Origin: CAVDRM01 sp963611355
Lineage (GTDB): Bacteria > Bacillota > Clostridia > Christensenellales > Aristaeellaceae
DNA: 64,000 nucleotides
Direction of reading: 5' to 3'
Assembly: GCA_963611355.1 (NCBI GenBank)
Contig: CAVDRM010000009.1
Location: 8,870 to 72,869, forward strand
The notes under the pieces are model-generated. The model saw only the letters and a list, made by a program, of their open reading frames with translations, had not been told where the DNA came from and did no database searches. This document shows, one piece after another, positions 17,598 through 26,557 of this stretch (the first letter of the stretch is position 1; every line of letters begins with the position of its first letter). A program made the position numbers and the translations under genes.

Positions 17598-18049
17598 ATG
17601 GTTACCATTGAGGATATCACACGGGAAGCCGGCGCGAGCCCCACAACGGTCAGCACTGGGATACACGGCCGCACCAAGAAGGTTTCCGGCTATACGGTAG
17701 ATCTTATCAACGGAATCATTCGGGACAGGGGTTATGTGCCGAATCTTTCCGCCCGCGCCATGAAGCCCCGCTCCTTGAAGGCGGCTGCCCTCATCAACCA
17801 TCTGGAAGCAAGGGAGCGGCAGAAGTTCATATCTGATCCCTTTGGATGGATTTGACGGGCGCAGTGGAAAAAGCCCGCGGGAACGGGGGATATTTTCTGA
17901 CGCTTCGCGCCCTTTCGGACCCCGCAGAGCTGACGGCTTTTCTGCGCACCTGGAATGTGGAAGGGCTGCTTATCGCTGCGGGTGCTGCAATGACTGATGA
18001 CGGAATACAATATGCCCCTGCCGCGCAGATGGTACGGCAGGGGCTTTGA
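17598..18049 (+). pseudogene. LacI-family regulator, frameshifted and truncated
   Basis: The ATG at 17598 follows AAAAGGAGCG and begins a LacI helix-turn-helix (TIEDITREAGASPTTVSTGI) and hinge (PNLSARAM). The frame stops at 17853-17855, but the neighbouring frame from 17846 continues the family text (MDLTGAVEKARGNGGYFLTL, then AFLRTWNVEGLLIAAG). A one-base loss in the T-run near 17841-17843 would explain this. After about 150 residues the second frame stops too, so the remaining half of the effector-binding domain is missing. It was probably the local regulator of the transporter/peptidase genes. A sequencing error could explain the frameshift but not the missing half. Confidence 0.75.
18011..18045. 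terminator. Strong hairpin ending the GH3 operon
   Basis: GCCCCTGCCG and CGGCAGGGGC flank a short loop, just beyond the GH3 stop (minus strand) and inside the truncated LacI remnant. T-rich tails are weak on both sides, so direction is uncertain. Confidence 0.6.
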
Positions 18050-18058
18050 GTTATGGGC

Positions 18059-19585
18059 TTATATGCGAACCGGCAGCACACCCGTTGGAATGCGCTCTCC
18101 GGTCAGCACGGCGCGGACGGCATCCAAACTCTCGGTATCATATTCGTAGGCGGCGAGGCAGCAGATGTTCTGCGGCATTTCGCTCAGCTCATAAGGAACG
18201 CGCAGAGAAACGCAGACCATCGGCAGCTGAAGCGCGGACAATGCTTTGACCAATTTCATTTGACCGGCACGCTGCAATGCGCTGACGACGGAAACGACAA
18301 TGGCGGAATGATGTTTCGCCTGCCCGACGGCCCGTGCGATGTCTGCATCATCGGGATTGGCGGGCGTGACAAAGGCATCGCCTCCGATATGCTTCCGCAT
18401 ATAGACGGGGAAGGCGTCGCAGGAAGCGTTGGGGTTGGAGGCCTGCGTCGAAGCAAAGGAGGGACTGCCGAAGAAGGCTGGGCAAGCGCCCAATTCGGGA
18501 ATCGTGCCGGACACCGACGTGACGGAGGCACGCAGCATCCGCCGGACGGCTTGCCTTTGCGCAGCCGTGCCGACAGGAACATCCAAGACGGGCGGCATTT
18601 CGCCCTTCACGCGCACGATATGCGCTGCGCTCTCTTCCATTTCGGCGCTGCTGATTGTTCCGTTCCGCACGGCAGCTTCCACGGCGCGCATCGCCTCGCA
18701 GCACAGGTTGGGGTCATGACAGACAAAGACCAAGTCGACGCCTGCCTGCATCGCAGCGACAACGCCGTTGACCGTGCCGTAATGCTCGGCAATGGCCTTC
18801 ATCATCATGCAGTCGCTGATAATCAGCCCCCTGAAACCCAGCTTTTCGCGCAGAAGGCCGGTCATGATGGTGCGGGACATGGTGGCGGGGACGTTGTTTT
18901 TTTCGATTTGCGGAAACAGGATGTGCGTTGTCATGACGGCGGGGATGCCTGCTTCAATGGCCGCTTTGAAAGGAATCAGTTCACACTGCTCCAGCTCCTC
19001 CAAGGATTTGTCGATGCAGGGGAGGCCGATGTGCGAATCGACGGCCGTATCGCCATGCCCCGGAAAATGTTTGGCGCAGGACAGCACGCCGCCCGCCGTC
19101 ATGCCGCGCACCTCGGCTGCGCCGAATTGCGCCACCCTGTGCGGGTCGTCCCCGAAGGAACGAGCGCCGATGACAGGATTGCGGCGGTTGGAATTGACGT
19201 CCAAAACAGGCGCCAGGTTGAAATTTACGCCCAGCGCACGAAGCTGGTCGGCGGTGATTCGCGCAGCTTCCTCTGCGTTCTCAGGGTCGCCCGCTGCGGC
19301 CAAGGACATCGCACCCGGTACAGTGACGGCGTCCTGCGGGAAACGGGTCACAATGCCGCCCTCCTGGTCAATGGTGATGAAGGCGGGATGCCCCGTCTCT
19401 CTTTTGACCAGCGCCTGAATATCCGCGCACAGCGCTTTCAGCTGCGCGGCGGAACGCACATTGTGCTGAAACAGGATGACATTGCCGAGCTTGTATTCCT
19501 TGACAGCCCGAATAAATTCCTCGCTCATCTCCGGCCCCGGAAAGCCGGAGACCATTCGCTGACCAATCATTTCCCGAAGATTCAT
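18059..19585 (-). CDS. nagZ: GH3 beta-N-acetylhexosaminidase
   Basis: This is a 508-residue cytoplasmic GH3 enzyme that removes terminal beta-GlcNAc, for example from peptidoglycan turnover fragments or glycoproteins. The NagZ-type motif KHFPGHGDT at 172-180 holds the catalytic His on a flexible loop. IISDCMMM gives Asp258 as nucleophile, and ITIDQEGGIVTRF around 70-82 is the family's substrate-side signature. The C-terminal domain of about 150 residues is present, as in Gram-positive two-domain NagZ proteins. The start lies 12 bases after glgP, so it is the last gene of a malQ-glgP run. No signal peptide is visible. Substrate preference is inferred from family. Confidence 0.9.
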   Translation of the reverse strand: MNLREMIGQRMVSGFPGPEMSEEFIRAVKEYKLGNVILFQHNVRSAAQLKALCADIQALVKRETGHPAFITIDQEGGIVTRFPQDAVTVPGAMSLAAAGDPENAEEAARITADQLRALGVNFNLAPVLDVNSNRRNPVIGARSFGDDPHRVAQFGAAEVRGMTAGGVLSCAKHFPGHGDTAVDSHIGLPCIDKSLEELEQCELIPFKAAIEAGIPAVMTTHILFPQIEKNNVPATMSRTIMTGLLREKLGFRGLIISDCMMMKAIAEHYGTVNGVVAAMQAGVDLVFVCHDPNLCCEAMRAVEAAVRNGTISSAEMEESAAHIVRVKGEMPPVLDVPVGTAAQRQAVRRMLRASVTSVSGTIPELGACPAFFGSPSFASTQASNPNASCDAFPVYMRKHIGGDAFVTPANPDDADIARAVGQAKHHSAIVVSVVSALQRAGQMKLVKALSALQLPMVCVSLRVPYELSEMPQNICCLAAYEYDTESLDAVRAVLTGERIPTGVLPVRI

Positions 19586-19597
19586 GATATTCCTCCT

Positions 19598-21949
19598 TTA
19601 TGCATGCTGTACATGCCAGATGTCATCTGCGTATTGACGAATGGTGCGGTCGGATGAAAATTTTCCTGCGCCGGCGATGTTATACAGGCATTTCTCGGCA
19701 AAGGCGATTTTATCCTGATAATCGCGGTTGGCGCGGAGCTTTGCCTGCATATAACTGTCAAAATCGAGCAGCAGATAGTAATGATCCGGCTTGTGCCAGC
19801 TTGCGCCCTTGAGCAGGGCATCGTAAAGCTCCGCCAAGCGTCCGTCCGCATCCTCAAAACTGCCGTCAATCAGCCGATCCATTGCCTTTTTTAAGGCGGG
19901 ATTCGCATGATAAATGACGTTCGGGTCGTAGGTGTCCTTGATTCTTTCAATGTCCTGCACCGTCGCGCCGAAAATATAGTTGTTTTCAAGACCGGCTCTC
20001 TCGACAATCTCAATGTTCGCGCCGTCCATCGTGCCCAAGGTCACTGCGCCGTTCAGCGTCAGCTTCATGTTGCCCGTGCCGCTCGCCTCCGTCCCTGCAG
20101 GGGAGATTTGTTCGCTGACATCGGCGGCGGGAATGATTTTTTCGGCATAGGAGCAGTCGTAATTTTGGACAAAGACCACCAGCAGCCGGTCGTTGGTGTC
20201 CGAATCTTCATTGACCATCGCGGCAATCTGGTTGATGAAGCGGATGATGGCCTTGGCTCTGTCGTAGCCCGGTGCGGCCTTTGCCCCGAAAATGAACGCA
20301 GTCGGCGCGAAGTCCTTTAATTCACCCGCCTTTAGGCGGTCATAAATGGCTAAAACGGACAGCGCATTCAATAGCTGCCGCTTGTATTCATGCAGCCGCT
20401 TGATTTGAACATCAAACAGGAAATGTTCCGGGATGCGGATGCCCTCCCGTGCTTCAATCAGCGCGGAAAGCTGCCGTTTCTTTTCCTGCTTGACAATGAT
20501 AAATTCCTCGGCCAAATGCTCGTTAATCAGAGGACGCAGGGCGGACAGCCGGTCCAAATCCGTTAAAAAGCCCGTGCCGATGCGCTGCTCTAACAGGGCT
20601 GTCAGCTCCTCGTTGCACAGCCCAAGCCAGCGGCGCTGGGTGATGCCGTTGGTCTTGTTTTGAAATCGTTCCGGATAGAGCGCATACCAGTCCTTCAATA
20701 AATCCTTTTTCAAAATTTCCGTATGCAGTTCGGCTACGCCGTTGGTGGCGTGAGTGGCATAGACGGCCAGACGACCCATGTGCACGCGGCTGTTTTCAAT
20801 GATTTTAAACGGCGTACCATCATCAATTCGGCGTTTCTTCAGCTCTGCGGTCAGCCGCTCGTCAATCCTCCGAATGATTTCAACGAGAACGGGGGAGAGG
20901 AAGCGCAGGAGGGAGACATCCCACTTTTCCAGTGCCTCCTGCATGACGGTGTGGTTGGTGAAGGCAAAAGTCTGCCGTGCAATTTGGAACGCAGTTTCAA
21001 AATCAACGCCGCCCTCCGAGAGCAGACGGATCAGCTCCGGAATGGACAGGGTCGGGTGCGTGTCGTTGAGCTGCACGGCGTATTGCTCGGCAAAGTGCGA
21101 ATAATCGCTGCCGAAACGCATTTTGTATGTCCGCAGCATATCCTGCAGCGAGGCGCTGGACAGGACATATTGCTGCTTGAGCCGGAGCAGCTTGCCCGCA
21201 CGGGTGGTGTCGTTGGGATAGAGAAATTTTACGATGTCCTCCGCCGTGTTTTTGTCGCGGGAGGCAGCTGCGTATTTCTGCTCGTTGAACTTCACAAAGT
21301 CGATTTCGTGCAGGCTTTCCGTCTGCCACAGGCGCAAAGTCCCCACCACGCCGTTTTCATAACCGATGACGGGCATGTCATACGGCACGGCGCGGACGGG
21401 ATGTCCCTCGATGGGGACGATGACGGAAAGCTCGTCCCGACGGATGCTCCAAGGGTCGCCGAAGCGCGACCAGTCGTCCGGCGCCTCCGTCTGCCGATAA
21501 TTTTGAAATGTCTGCCGGAAAAGACCATAGCGATAGCGAAGGCCGTAGCCTGTCAGCGGCACATTCAAGGTCGCCGCGCTGTCCAAAAAACAGGCGGCAA
21601 GACGGCCGAGCCCGCCGTTGCCGAAGGCATCGTCTTCAATATCCTCCATGATTTCGATGGGAGCGCCCTTTTCGGCAAAAAGCGTTCGCGTTTCCTTCAA
21701 AATCCCTAAGCACAGGAGGTTGTTATAGACCAGCCGCCCCGTCAAATATTCGGCGGACAGATAGGCGGCCTTGCGGGTATGCCTGCGTTTTTCCTCCGTC
21801 TCCATCCAATCGGGCGCAATCAGCGTCATCACGGCAGCGCCGAGGGCATTGTGCATCTGCGTCGCCGAGGCGTGCTGAAGATTCGTATGCGCTTGGGCGC
21901 GGACATTCGCCTGCGCGAGGTCAAAAAGCTGCTGTGCGGTGATGCGCAT
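19598..21949 (-). CDS. glgP: Glycogen/maltodextrin phosphorylase
   Basis: This 783-residue pyridoxal-phosphate enzyme releases glucose 1-phosphate from alpha-1,4-glucans. SAEYLTGRLVYNNLL near the N-terminus and FGNGGLGRLAACFLDS are family landmarks. The PLP-lysine motif GTEASGTGNMKLTLNG and DGANIEIVE are intact near the C-terminus. The open frame extends upstream to 22036, but the ATG at 21949 overlaps the malQ stop (TGATG) with GAGGA just before it, showing coupled translation. Length is typical. It works with MalQ on imported or stored glucan. Confidence 0.97.
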   Translation of the reverse strand: MRITAQQLFDLAQANVRAQAHTNLQHASATQMHNALGAAVMTLIAPDWMETEEKRRHTRKAAYLSAEYLTGRLVYNNLLCLGILKETRTLFAEKGAPIEIMEDIEDDAFGNGGLGRLAACFLDSAATLNVPLTGYGLRYRYGLFRQTFQNYRQTEAPDDWSRFGDPWSIRRDELSVIVPIEGHPVRAVPYDMPVIGYENGVVGTLRLWQTESLHEIDFVKFNEQKYAAASRDKNTAEDIVKFLYPNDTTRAGKLLRLKQQYVLSSASLQDMLRTYKMRFGSDYSHFAEQYAVQLNDTHPTLSIPELIRLLSEGGVDFETAFQIARQTFAFTNHTVMQEALEKWDVSLLRFLSPVLVEIIRRIDERLTAELKKRRIDDGTPFKIIENSRVHMGRLAVYATHATNGVAELHTEILKKDLLKDWYALYPERFQNKTNGITQRRWLGLCNEELTALLEQRIGTGFLTDLDRLSALRPLINEHLAEEFIIVKQEKKRQLSALIEAREGIRIPEHFLFDVQIKRLHEYKRQLLNALSVLAIYDRLKAGELKDFAPTAFIFGAKAAPGYDRAKAIIRFINQIAAMVNEDSDTNDRLLVVFVQNYDCSYAEKIIPAADVSEQISPAGTEASGTGNMKLTLNGAVTLGTMDGANIEIVERAGLENNYIFGATVQDIERIKDTYDPNVIYHANPALKKAMDRLIDGSFEDADGRLAELYDALLKGASWHKPDHYYLLLDFDSYMQAKLRANRDYQDKIAFAEKCLYNIAGAGKFSSDRTIRQYADDIWHVQHA

Positions 21950-23421
21950 CAGACATTCCTCCCGAATTTTATATTCAGAGCCTTCAGGCGGCTCATGAGT
22001 GCCTCCGACAGCTGACTTTCCCGCATTCGGTAGCACCAGTTGATGCTTCCGACCGTGCCGGGGAGATTCATGCGGGCGCTGTTGTCCAGGGATAACAAAT
22101 CCTGCATCGGGATGATGGCGCGGTTTGCCTTGGACGCAAAGGCCGCTTCGACCAGTGCATCGGCGATTTTTGCATCGTCCCTGAGGTGAAGCAGCTTCCG
22201 TGCGCAGGCACGTTCCTTTTCGTCGGCGCGGGCAAACCAGCCGACCGCCGTATCGTTGTCGTGCGTGCCCGTATAGACGACGGAATTTTTGACGATGTTT
22301 TGCGGACGATGCGGGTTATCATCGTCGCCGGAAAAGCCGAAAACAAGCACCTTCATGCCGGGATAGCCGCAGAAGCTTAACAGCCGACGCACGCGGGCGT
22401 TGACTGCGCCCAAGTCCTCCGCCACAATGGATAGCTGCGGGAGATTTTTTTTGACGGCAGTGAACAGCGTCCGACCGTTATTTTTGACCCAATAGCCGTT
22501 CTTCGCGGTTTTGGCGTCGGCCGAAACGGAATAATAGTTTGCAAAGCCGATGAAGTGGTCAATGCGCAGAAGGTCAAACCGTTCGCCCATCGCCTGAAGC
22601 CGCCGAAGCCACCATTGATAGTGCTCCTTGGCCATTTTTTTCCAGTTATAGAGCGGATTGCCCCAGAGCTGACCGTCGGCGGAAAAATAATCCGGCGGAA
22701 CGCCCGCCACCCGCGTGGGGGAAAGCTCCGCATCCACCTGAAAAAGCCTTGGGTTCATCCATACATCCGCGCTGCCGGGCGCGGCGTAAATCGGGATATC
22801 GCCGAAAAGCTGCACGGCGCGGCTGTTCGCATATTCTTTGAGCGCTTTGAACTGAACGTCAAAAAGATACTGCACATACAGATGATACAAGACGCGCTCG
22901 TTGAGATCATTCAAAATCGCCGCCGTTTTTTCGTTGCCGTCTGTATAGTACCGGCGGACAGACACCGGCCATTCGGAAAAGCAGCCGTATTGCTCGCACA
23001 GAGCCTGATACTGCGCGTAAGGCCGCGCCCAAGCATGGGACGCGGAAAAGGCTTTCACGGCTTTTTCGACTTTTTGAAAGCCGTAGGCAAAGGAGCGTGT
23101 GAGCAGCGTTTCCTTTTCGGCAAAGACAGCTTCGTAATCCACGCGGTCGCTTTCGGGGTGCAGCCGTACGCTGCCCTTTTCCAGCAGACCGTCTTCCTCC
23201 AACTGTGTCAAATCAATCAGAAGCGGATTTCCGGCAAAGGCCGAAGGGCTTTGATAGGGCGAATTGCCGTAGCCTGTCGGACCGACAGGCAGCATTTGCC
23301 AGATGGAGCAGCCGGATGCATGCAGAAAGTCCACAAATCGGCGGGCAGGCGCACCCAGTGTGCCGATGCCCTCCGTCCCCGGCAGGGATGTGATATGCAG
23401 CAGGATGCCGCTTCGCCGCAT
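21949..23421 (-). CDS. malQ: 4-alpha-glucanotransferase
   Basis: This 490-residue GH77 amylomaltase transfers alpha-1,4-glucan segments between chains in the cytoplasm. SGILLHITSLPGTEGIGTLG at the start, DIPIYAAPGSADVWMNPRLF, LRIDHFIGFANYY (nucleophile Asp region) and IVAEDLGAVNARVR (general acid Glu) are all present. The CDS is one base overlapping with glgP. Upstream, 83 bases separate it from the phosphoribosyltransferase gene. Length matches bacterial MalQ. Assignment is secure. Confidence 0.97.
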   Translation of the reverse strand: MRRSGILLHITSLPGTEGIGTLGAPARRFVDFLHASGCSIWQMLPVGPTGYGNSPYQSPSAFAGNPLLIDLTQLEEDGLLEKGSVRLHPESDRVDYEAVFAEKETLLTRSFAYGFQKVEKAVKAFSASHAWARPYAQYQALCEQYGCFSEWPVSVRRYYTDGNEKTAAILNDLNERVLYHLYVQYLFDVQFKALKEYANSRAVQLFGDIPIYAAPGSADVWMNPRLFQVDAELSPTRVAGVPPDYFSADGQLWGNPLYNWKKMAKEHYQWWLRRLQAMGERFDLLRIDHFIGFANYYSVSADAKTAKNGYWVKNNGRTLFTAVKKNLPQLSIVAEDLGAVNARVRRLLSFCGYPGMKVLVFGFSGDDDNPHRPQNIVKNSVVYTGTHDNDTAVGWFARADEKERACARKLLHLRDDAKIADALVEAAFASKANRAIIPMQDLLSLDNSARMNLPGTVGSINWCYRMRESQLSEALMSRLKALNIKFGRNV

Positions 23422-23504
23422 GGTAGAGCCCCTCCTTCAAAACGAAAAGGTCGGAAAAAATTCCGGCCTTCCAGAGCGCATATGAACAGAGCGGGAACAC
23501 GGCC

Positions 23505-24062
23505 TTATCCGATGATATGGCCGTCCTTATCAAACACCGGCAGCTTTTCCAGATAGCTGATGTCGCTGCGCGTCTGTGCATCGCCCTCGGCCAAAATCGC
23601 CATACGGCCGACAATATTTCCGCCCGCTCTTTCCACCAGCGTTTCGATGGCCTTCAAGGATTCGCCGGTACTGATGACATCATCCACGATGAGAACGCGG
23701 CGGCCCTTCATATATTCGGCATCATCGCCGTCAATGCAGAGCGTCTGCCGATGGTCGGTGGTAAGGGAATTGACCTCCACGGAGAAAACATTCTTCATGT
23801 ACAGCTTGGCGGCTTTGCGGGCAATCAAATAGCGGTTGACACCCTCCTGCCGCGCCATTTCATAGGCCAGCGGAATGCCCTTGGATTCGGCGGTGATGAT
23901 AACATCATGCGCGGGCGCTTTCTTGAGAAGCTCGCTCGCACAGGCCTGTGTCAGCTCAATGTCGCCGAAGATGACGAAGGCGCCGATATACAGAGAATCC
24001 GTGATACGGCAGATGGGAAGCTCACGTTGTAAACCCGCAACGTGCAGGGGATAGGTCGGCAT
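23505..24062 (-). CDS. Phosphoribosyltransferase, adenine PRTase-like
   Basis: This is a 185-residue type I phosphoribosyltransferase. The PRPP-binding loop VLIVDDVISTGES (about 124-136) is canonical, and DVIITAESKGIPLAYEMA forms the flexible pyrophosphate loop. It is similar to adenine phosphoribosyltransferase-type proteins but differs from typical Apt in the N-terminal base-recognition segment, so xanthine or another base is possible. AAAGGAG precedes the ATG, and a good promoter (24113-24141) lies upstream. It heads the malQ-glgP-GH3 run; the functional link is not obvious. Confidence 0.8.
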   Translation of the reverse strand: MPTYPLHVAGLQRELPICRITDSLYIGAFVIFGDIELTQACASELLKKAPAHDVIITAESKGIPLAYEMARQEGVNRYLIARKAAKLYMKNVFSVEVNSLTTDHRQTLCIDGDDAEYMKGRRVLIVDDVISTGESLKAIETLVERAGGNIVGRMAILAEGDAQTRSDISYLEKLPVFDKDGHIIG

Positions 24063-24112
24063 GATGATTCGCTCCTTTTGAATCGGGCAGAAATACCCGC
24101 AATTACTTTCCT

Positions 24113-24141
24113 ATTTTACGCGCATGAAATAGAAAAGTCAA
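24113..24141 (-). promoter_or_regulatory. Sigma-A promoter for the phosphoribosyltransferase-malQ-glgP run
   Basis: Reading the minus strand, TTGACT and TAAAAT are separated by 17 bases, about 50 bases upstream of the start codon. Confidence 0.7.
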
Positions 24142-24181
24142 CCGTTTTGCGGGATTTGCGAGTTTTGCGGCACGCTGCCGC

Positions 24182-25195
24182 TCAGATGGGCAGGATGCTG
24201 ACGGCGGCGGGAGCCGGTACGGATGAAAGCAATGAGCCGTCCGGTGCAAGGAGGGAAAGGCTGCCGTCACGGACGGCCGATACGGGGTCATTGCCGCCCT
24301 GATTGGCAGCCAGCAGCCGTCCGTCTGAAAGGAGGATAAAATCACGCGGGAAGCTGCCGCAGAAAAGATGGCGTTCAAAGGTCATTTTTCCGTCCGCATC
24401 CAAAGCATATACGGCGATGGAATCATGGCCGCGGTTGCTGACATACAGCTTGGTTTTCTGCGCATTCAGGCGAATCGCGGCCGCATTGTTAAAGCCCGTA
24501 TAGCCGTCCGGCAGGGTGGAGAGCGTTTGAAACCGGACAAATCGTCCGTCTTGCTTTTTGAACCAAGAGACCAGCCCGCCCATTTCATGGGACAGATAGA
24601 AGGTGCTTTTGTCTCGGAAAATAATATGCCGTGCGCCTGCGCCTTTCGGCTCGGCGGGAAGTCGCTCGACCTCTGTTAATGCACCGTTTTGGGGGTCTGA
24701 CTGATAGATGCACAGCGCATCCAAGCCCAAATCGACCGCCAGCAGACGGCCGTCCGGCATAAAGGAAACCTGATGCATGTGCGGACCGGATTGACGGTCG
24801 TCTTTATCATAGCCGCAGCCCGTGTTCCGCACGACCTGCACGGCCTTGTTGAGACCGCCCGCTACGGGAAAAACGGTCACGGAGCCGGTGCCGTAGTTGG
24901 CGCAGTACAGGAAGCGTCTCTCTTTATCCAACACGAGATGGCAGGGCGCATCGCCGTGCGCATCGCATATGGCAGAGACAAGTATGCCGTTTTCGGTCAG
25001 CGTCCATTCCGCCACCTGTCCGCGTTCGTCCTTTTCGCAGGTCGAAAAGAAATGCCCGTTTTCGCCCGCGATAATCCAGTTCGGCTCCCGCAGCGTTTCG
25101 TCCGCCCAAAGAATTTCAGGGCTGTCACCGTTTAAGCGGCAGCGCAGGATGCCCCGGCCGCCTTTTTTTGTCAGCGTTCCAATCAAAAAATCCAT
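24182..25195 (-). CDS. Lactonase-family seven-bladed beta-propeller protein
   Basis: This 337-residue protein resembles the YkgB/Pgl-type 6-phosphogluconolactonase family: GTLTKKGGRGILRC begins the propeller, CDAHGDAPCHLVLDKERRFLYCANYG is the conserved blade text, and GPHMHQVSFMPDGRLLAVDLGLD holds the family's HxH-like active site. The open frame extends to 25339, but the ATG at 25195 starts directly at the first blade and lies nine bases after the nth stop, so the two are co-transcribed. It would open a sugar lactone in the cytoplasm; many family members have no proven substrate. Confidence 0.8.
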   Translation of the reverse strand: MDFLIGTLTKKGGRGILRCRLNGDSPEILWADETLREPNWIIAGENGHFFSTCEKDERGQVAEWTLTENGILVSAICDAHGDAPCHLVLDKERRFLYCANYGTGSVTVFPVAGGLNKAVQVVRNTGCGYDKDDRQSGPHMHQVSFMPDGRLLAVDLGLDALCIYQSDPQNGALTEVERLPAEPKGAGARHIIFRDKSTFYLSHEMGGLVSWFKKQDGRFVRFQTLSTLPDGYTGFNNAAAIRLNAQKTKLYVSNRGHDSIAVYALDADGKMTFERHLFCGSFPRDFILLSDGRLLAANQGGNDPVSAVRDGSLSLLAPDGSLLSSVPAPAAVSILPI

Positions 25196-25203
25196 ACCAT
25201 GCC

Positions 25204-25845
25204 CTACTTTTCCTTGCTTATGCTGTCCGTCTGATACGCTTTGCAGAGCTTCTGCAGGGTACAGAGCGCACAGTCCGGCTTGCGGGCATGGCATACGCGG
25301 CGGCCGTGATAAATCAGATAATGGTGCGCATCGTTCCATTTTTCCTTCGGAATGGCGCGCATGAGCTGCCGCTCGGTCTCCTCAACATTGTTTGCGTTTG
25401 CCAGCCCCAGACGGTTGCTCACACGGAAAACGTGCGTATCCACGGCAATGGCGGGAACATGAAAGGCATTGGCCAGCACCACGCTGGCTGTCTTTCGGCC
25501 GACGCCGGGCAGCGCCGTCAGCTCCTCCATCGTATGCGGCACTTCTCCGCCGTGCTGCCCGCAGATGATGCGACAGGCCATGACGATATTCCGCGCCTTG
25601 CTTTTAAAGCCGCAGCTTTTTACATAAGGGAATACAACCTCCGGCGTGGCCGCGGCCATTGCCTGCGGCGTTGGGAAATCACGGAACACGGCGGGCGTGA
25701 CCATATTGACTCGTTGGTCTGTACATTGCGCGGATAGAATGGTCGCCACCAGCGTTTCATAGGGATTTGAAAAATGCAGCTCCGGCTTGGCATCCGGATA
25801 GAGCGCCTCTAACTCGCTTAAAATAGCTTTTTTATTGACCCGCAA
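25204..25845 (-). CDS. nth: Endonuclease III
   Basis: This 213-residue base-excision-repair enzyme removes oxidised pyrimidines and nicks the resulting abasic site. The helix-hairpin-helix LPGVGRKTA (catalytic Lys118) and VDTHVFR (Asp136) are present. The C-terminal 4Fe-4S cluster ligands have perfect C-x6-C-x2-C-x5-C spacing at 185, 192, 195 and 201. Length is normal. It lies two bases after the FolT-like gene and nine before the lactonase-like gene in one operon. Confidence 0.98.
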   Translation of the reverse strand: MRVNKKAILSELEALYPDAKPELHFSNPYETLVATILSAQCTDQRVNMVTPAVFRDFPTPQAMAAATPEVVFPYVKSCGFKSKARNIVMACRIICGQHGGEVPHTMEELTALPGVGRKTASVVLANAFHVPAIAVDTHVFRVSNRLGLANANNVEETERQLMRAIPKEKWNDAHHYLIYHGRRVCHARKPDCALCTLQKLCKAYQTDSISKEK

Positions 25846-25847
25846 GG

Positions 25848-26378
25848 CTATTTCACCGCCGTTTCAAGTGTTTTTCTGTAGCGGACAATCAGCACGAGCA
25901 CCAGACAGTAAATAGGGTAGGCAATCACATTCACGGTCAGGCGCGTGACGACATACTGCATCGTGCGGGCATAGCCCATCACATACGTCCATAAGGTGTT
26001 CAAGCCCGCGTAGCAAATCAGCGATACAAGCCCCTGCGCAAGCAGCACGCGAAGCAGGGCGCTTTTTTTGGTCTGCATGGGGGGATGCAGAAGCAGAGCG
26101 TAAAAAAGTCCCGTCAGCGCGGCGGTCAGGGTGTAGCCGAAAAAGAAATCGCCGGAGGAAAAAATCAACGCGCCGATGATATCGCCAACGACCGCCACGG
26201 CCATCGCGGGAAAAATGCCGAACAGCATCCCGCATACGGCCAGCGGAATAAAGCCGAATGACAGCTCCAATACCTTGGGAATGAGCGGAAATTTCATGAT
26301 TTCGGCCATGACGATATGCAGCGCCGTCAGCATGGACAGCAGGGTCAGCTCCTTTGCCCGCATCGCAGAAATCCTCAC
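25848..26378 (-). CDS. ECF transporter S component, FolT-like
   Basis: This 176-residue membrane protein has about six helices and the architecture of energy-coupling-factor substrate-binding subunits. ELSFGFIPLAVCGMLFGIFPAM and DIIGALIFSSGDFFFGYTLTAALTGLFYALLL match the folate-type S component. It would capture folate or a similar vitamin and borrow a shared EcfAAT module encoded elsewhere. The GTG at 26376-26378 follows GAGGGGG and is taken as the start; an internal ATG five codons on is an alternative. A strong promoter lies upstream. Substrate is inferred by family resemblance. Confidence 0.8.
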   Translation of the reverse strand: MRISAMRAKELTLLSMLTALHIVMAEIMKFPLIPKVLELSFGFIPLAVCGMLFGIFPAMAVAVVGDIIGALIFSSGDFFFGYTLTAALTGLFYALLLHPPMQTKKSALLRVLLAQGLVSLICYAGLNTLWTYVMGYARTMQYVVTRLTVNVIAYPIYCLVLVLIVRYRKTLETAVK

Positions 26379-26408
26379 GATTTCACCCCCTCGTCTGATG
26401 TCAAAGCC

Positions 26409-26437
26409 ATTATAGCAAGAACGGGAAAAAAACTCAA
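26409..26437 (-). promoter_or_regulatory. Sigma-A promoter with extended -10 for folT-nth operon
   Basis: On the minus strand TTGAGT is followed after 17 bases by TATAAT, preceded by TGC (extended -10), 31 bases upstream of the GTG start. Confidence 0.75.
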
Positions 26438-26557
26438 GCGGACAATCGAAAGGACAGAATTATGTTTTTCTCCATTGTATGCATGGACTTTTTTTCTGAT
26501 TTGTGGTATCGTAAATAGGCGTTTGAAAAAGCGTTTTGGCAAGGAGGGGAAAAAGGC

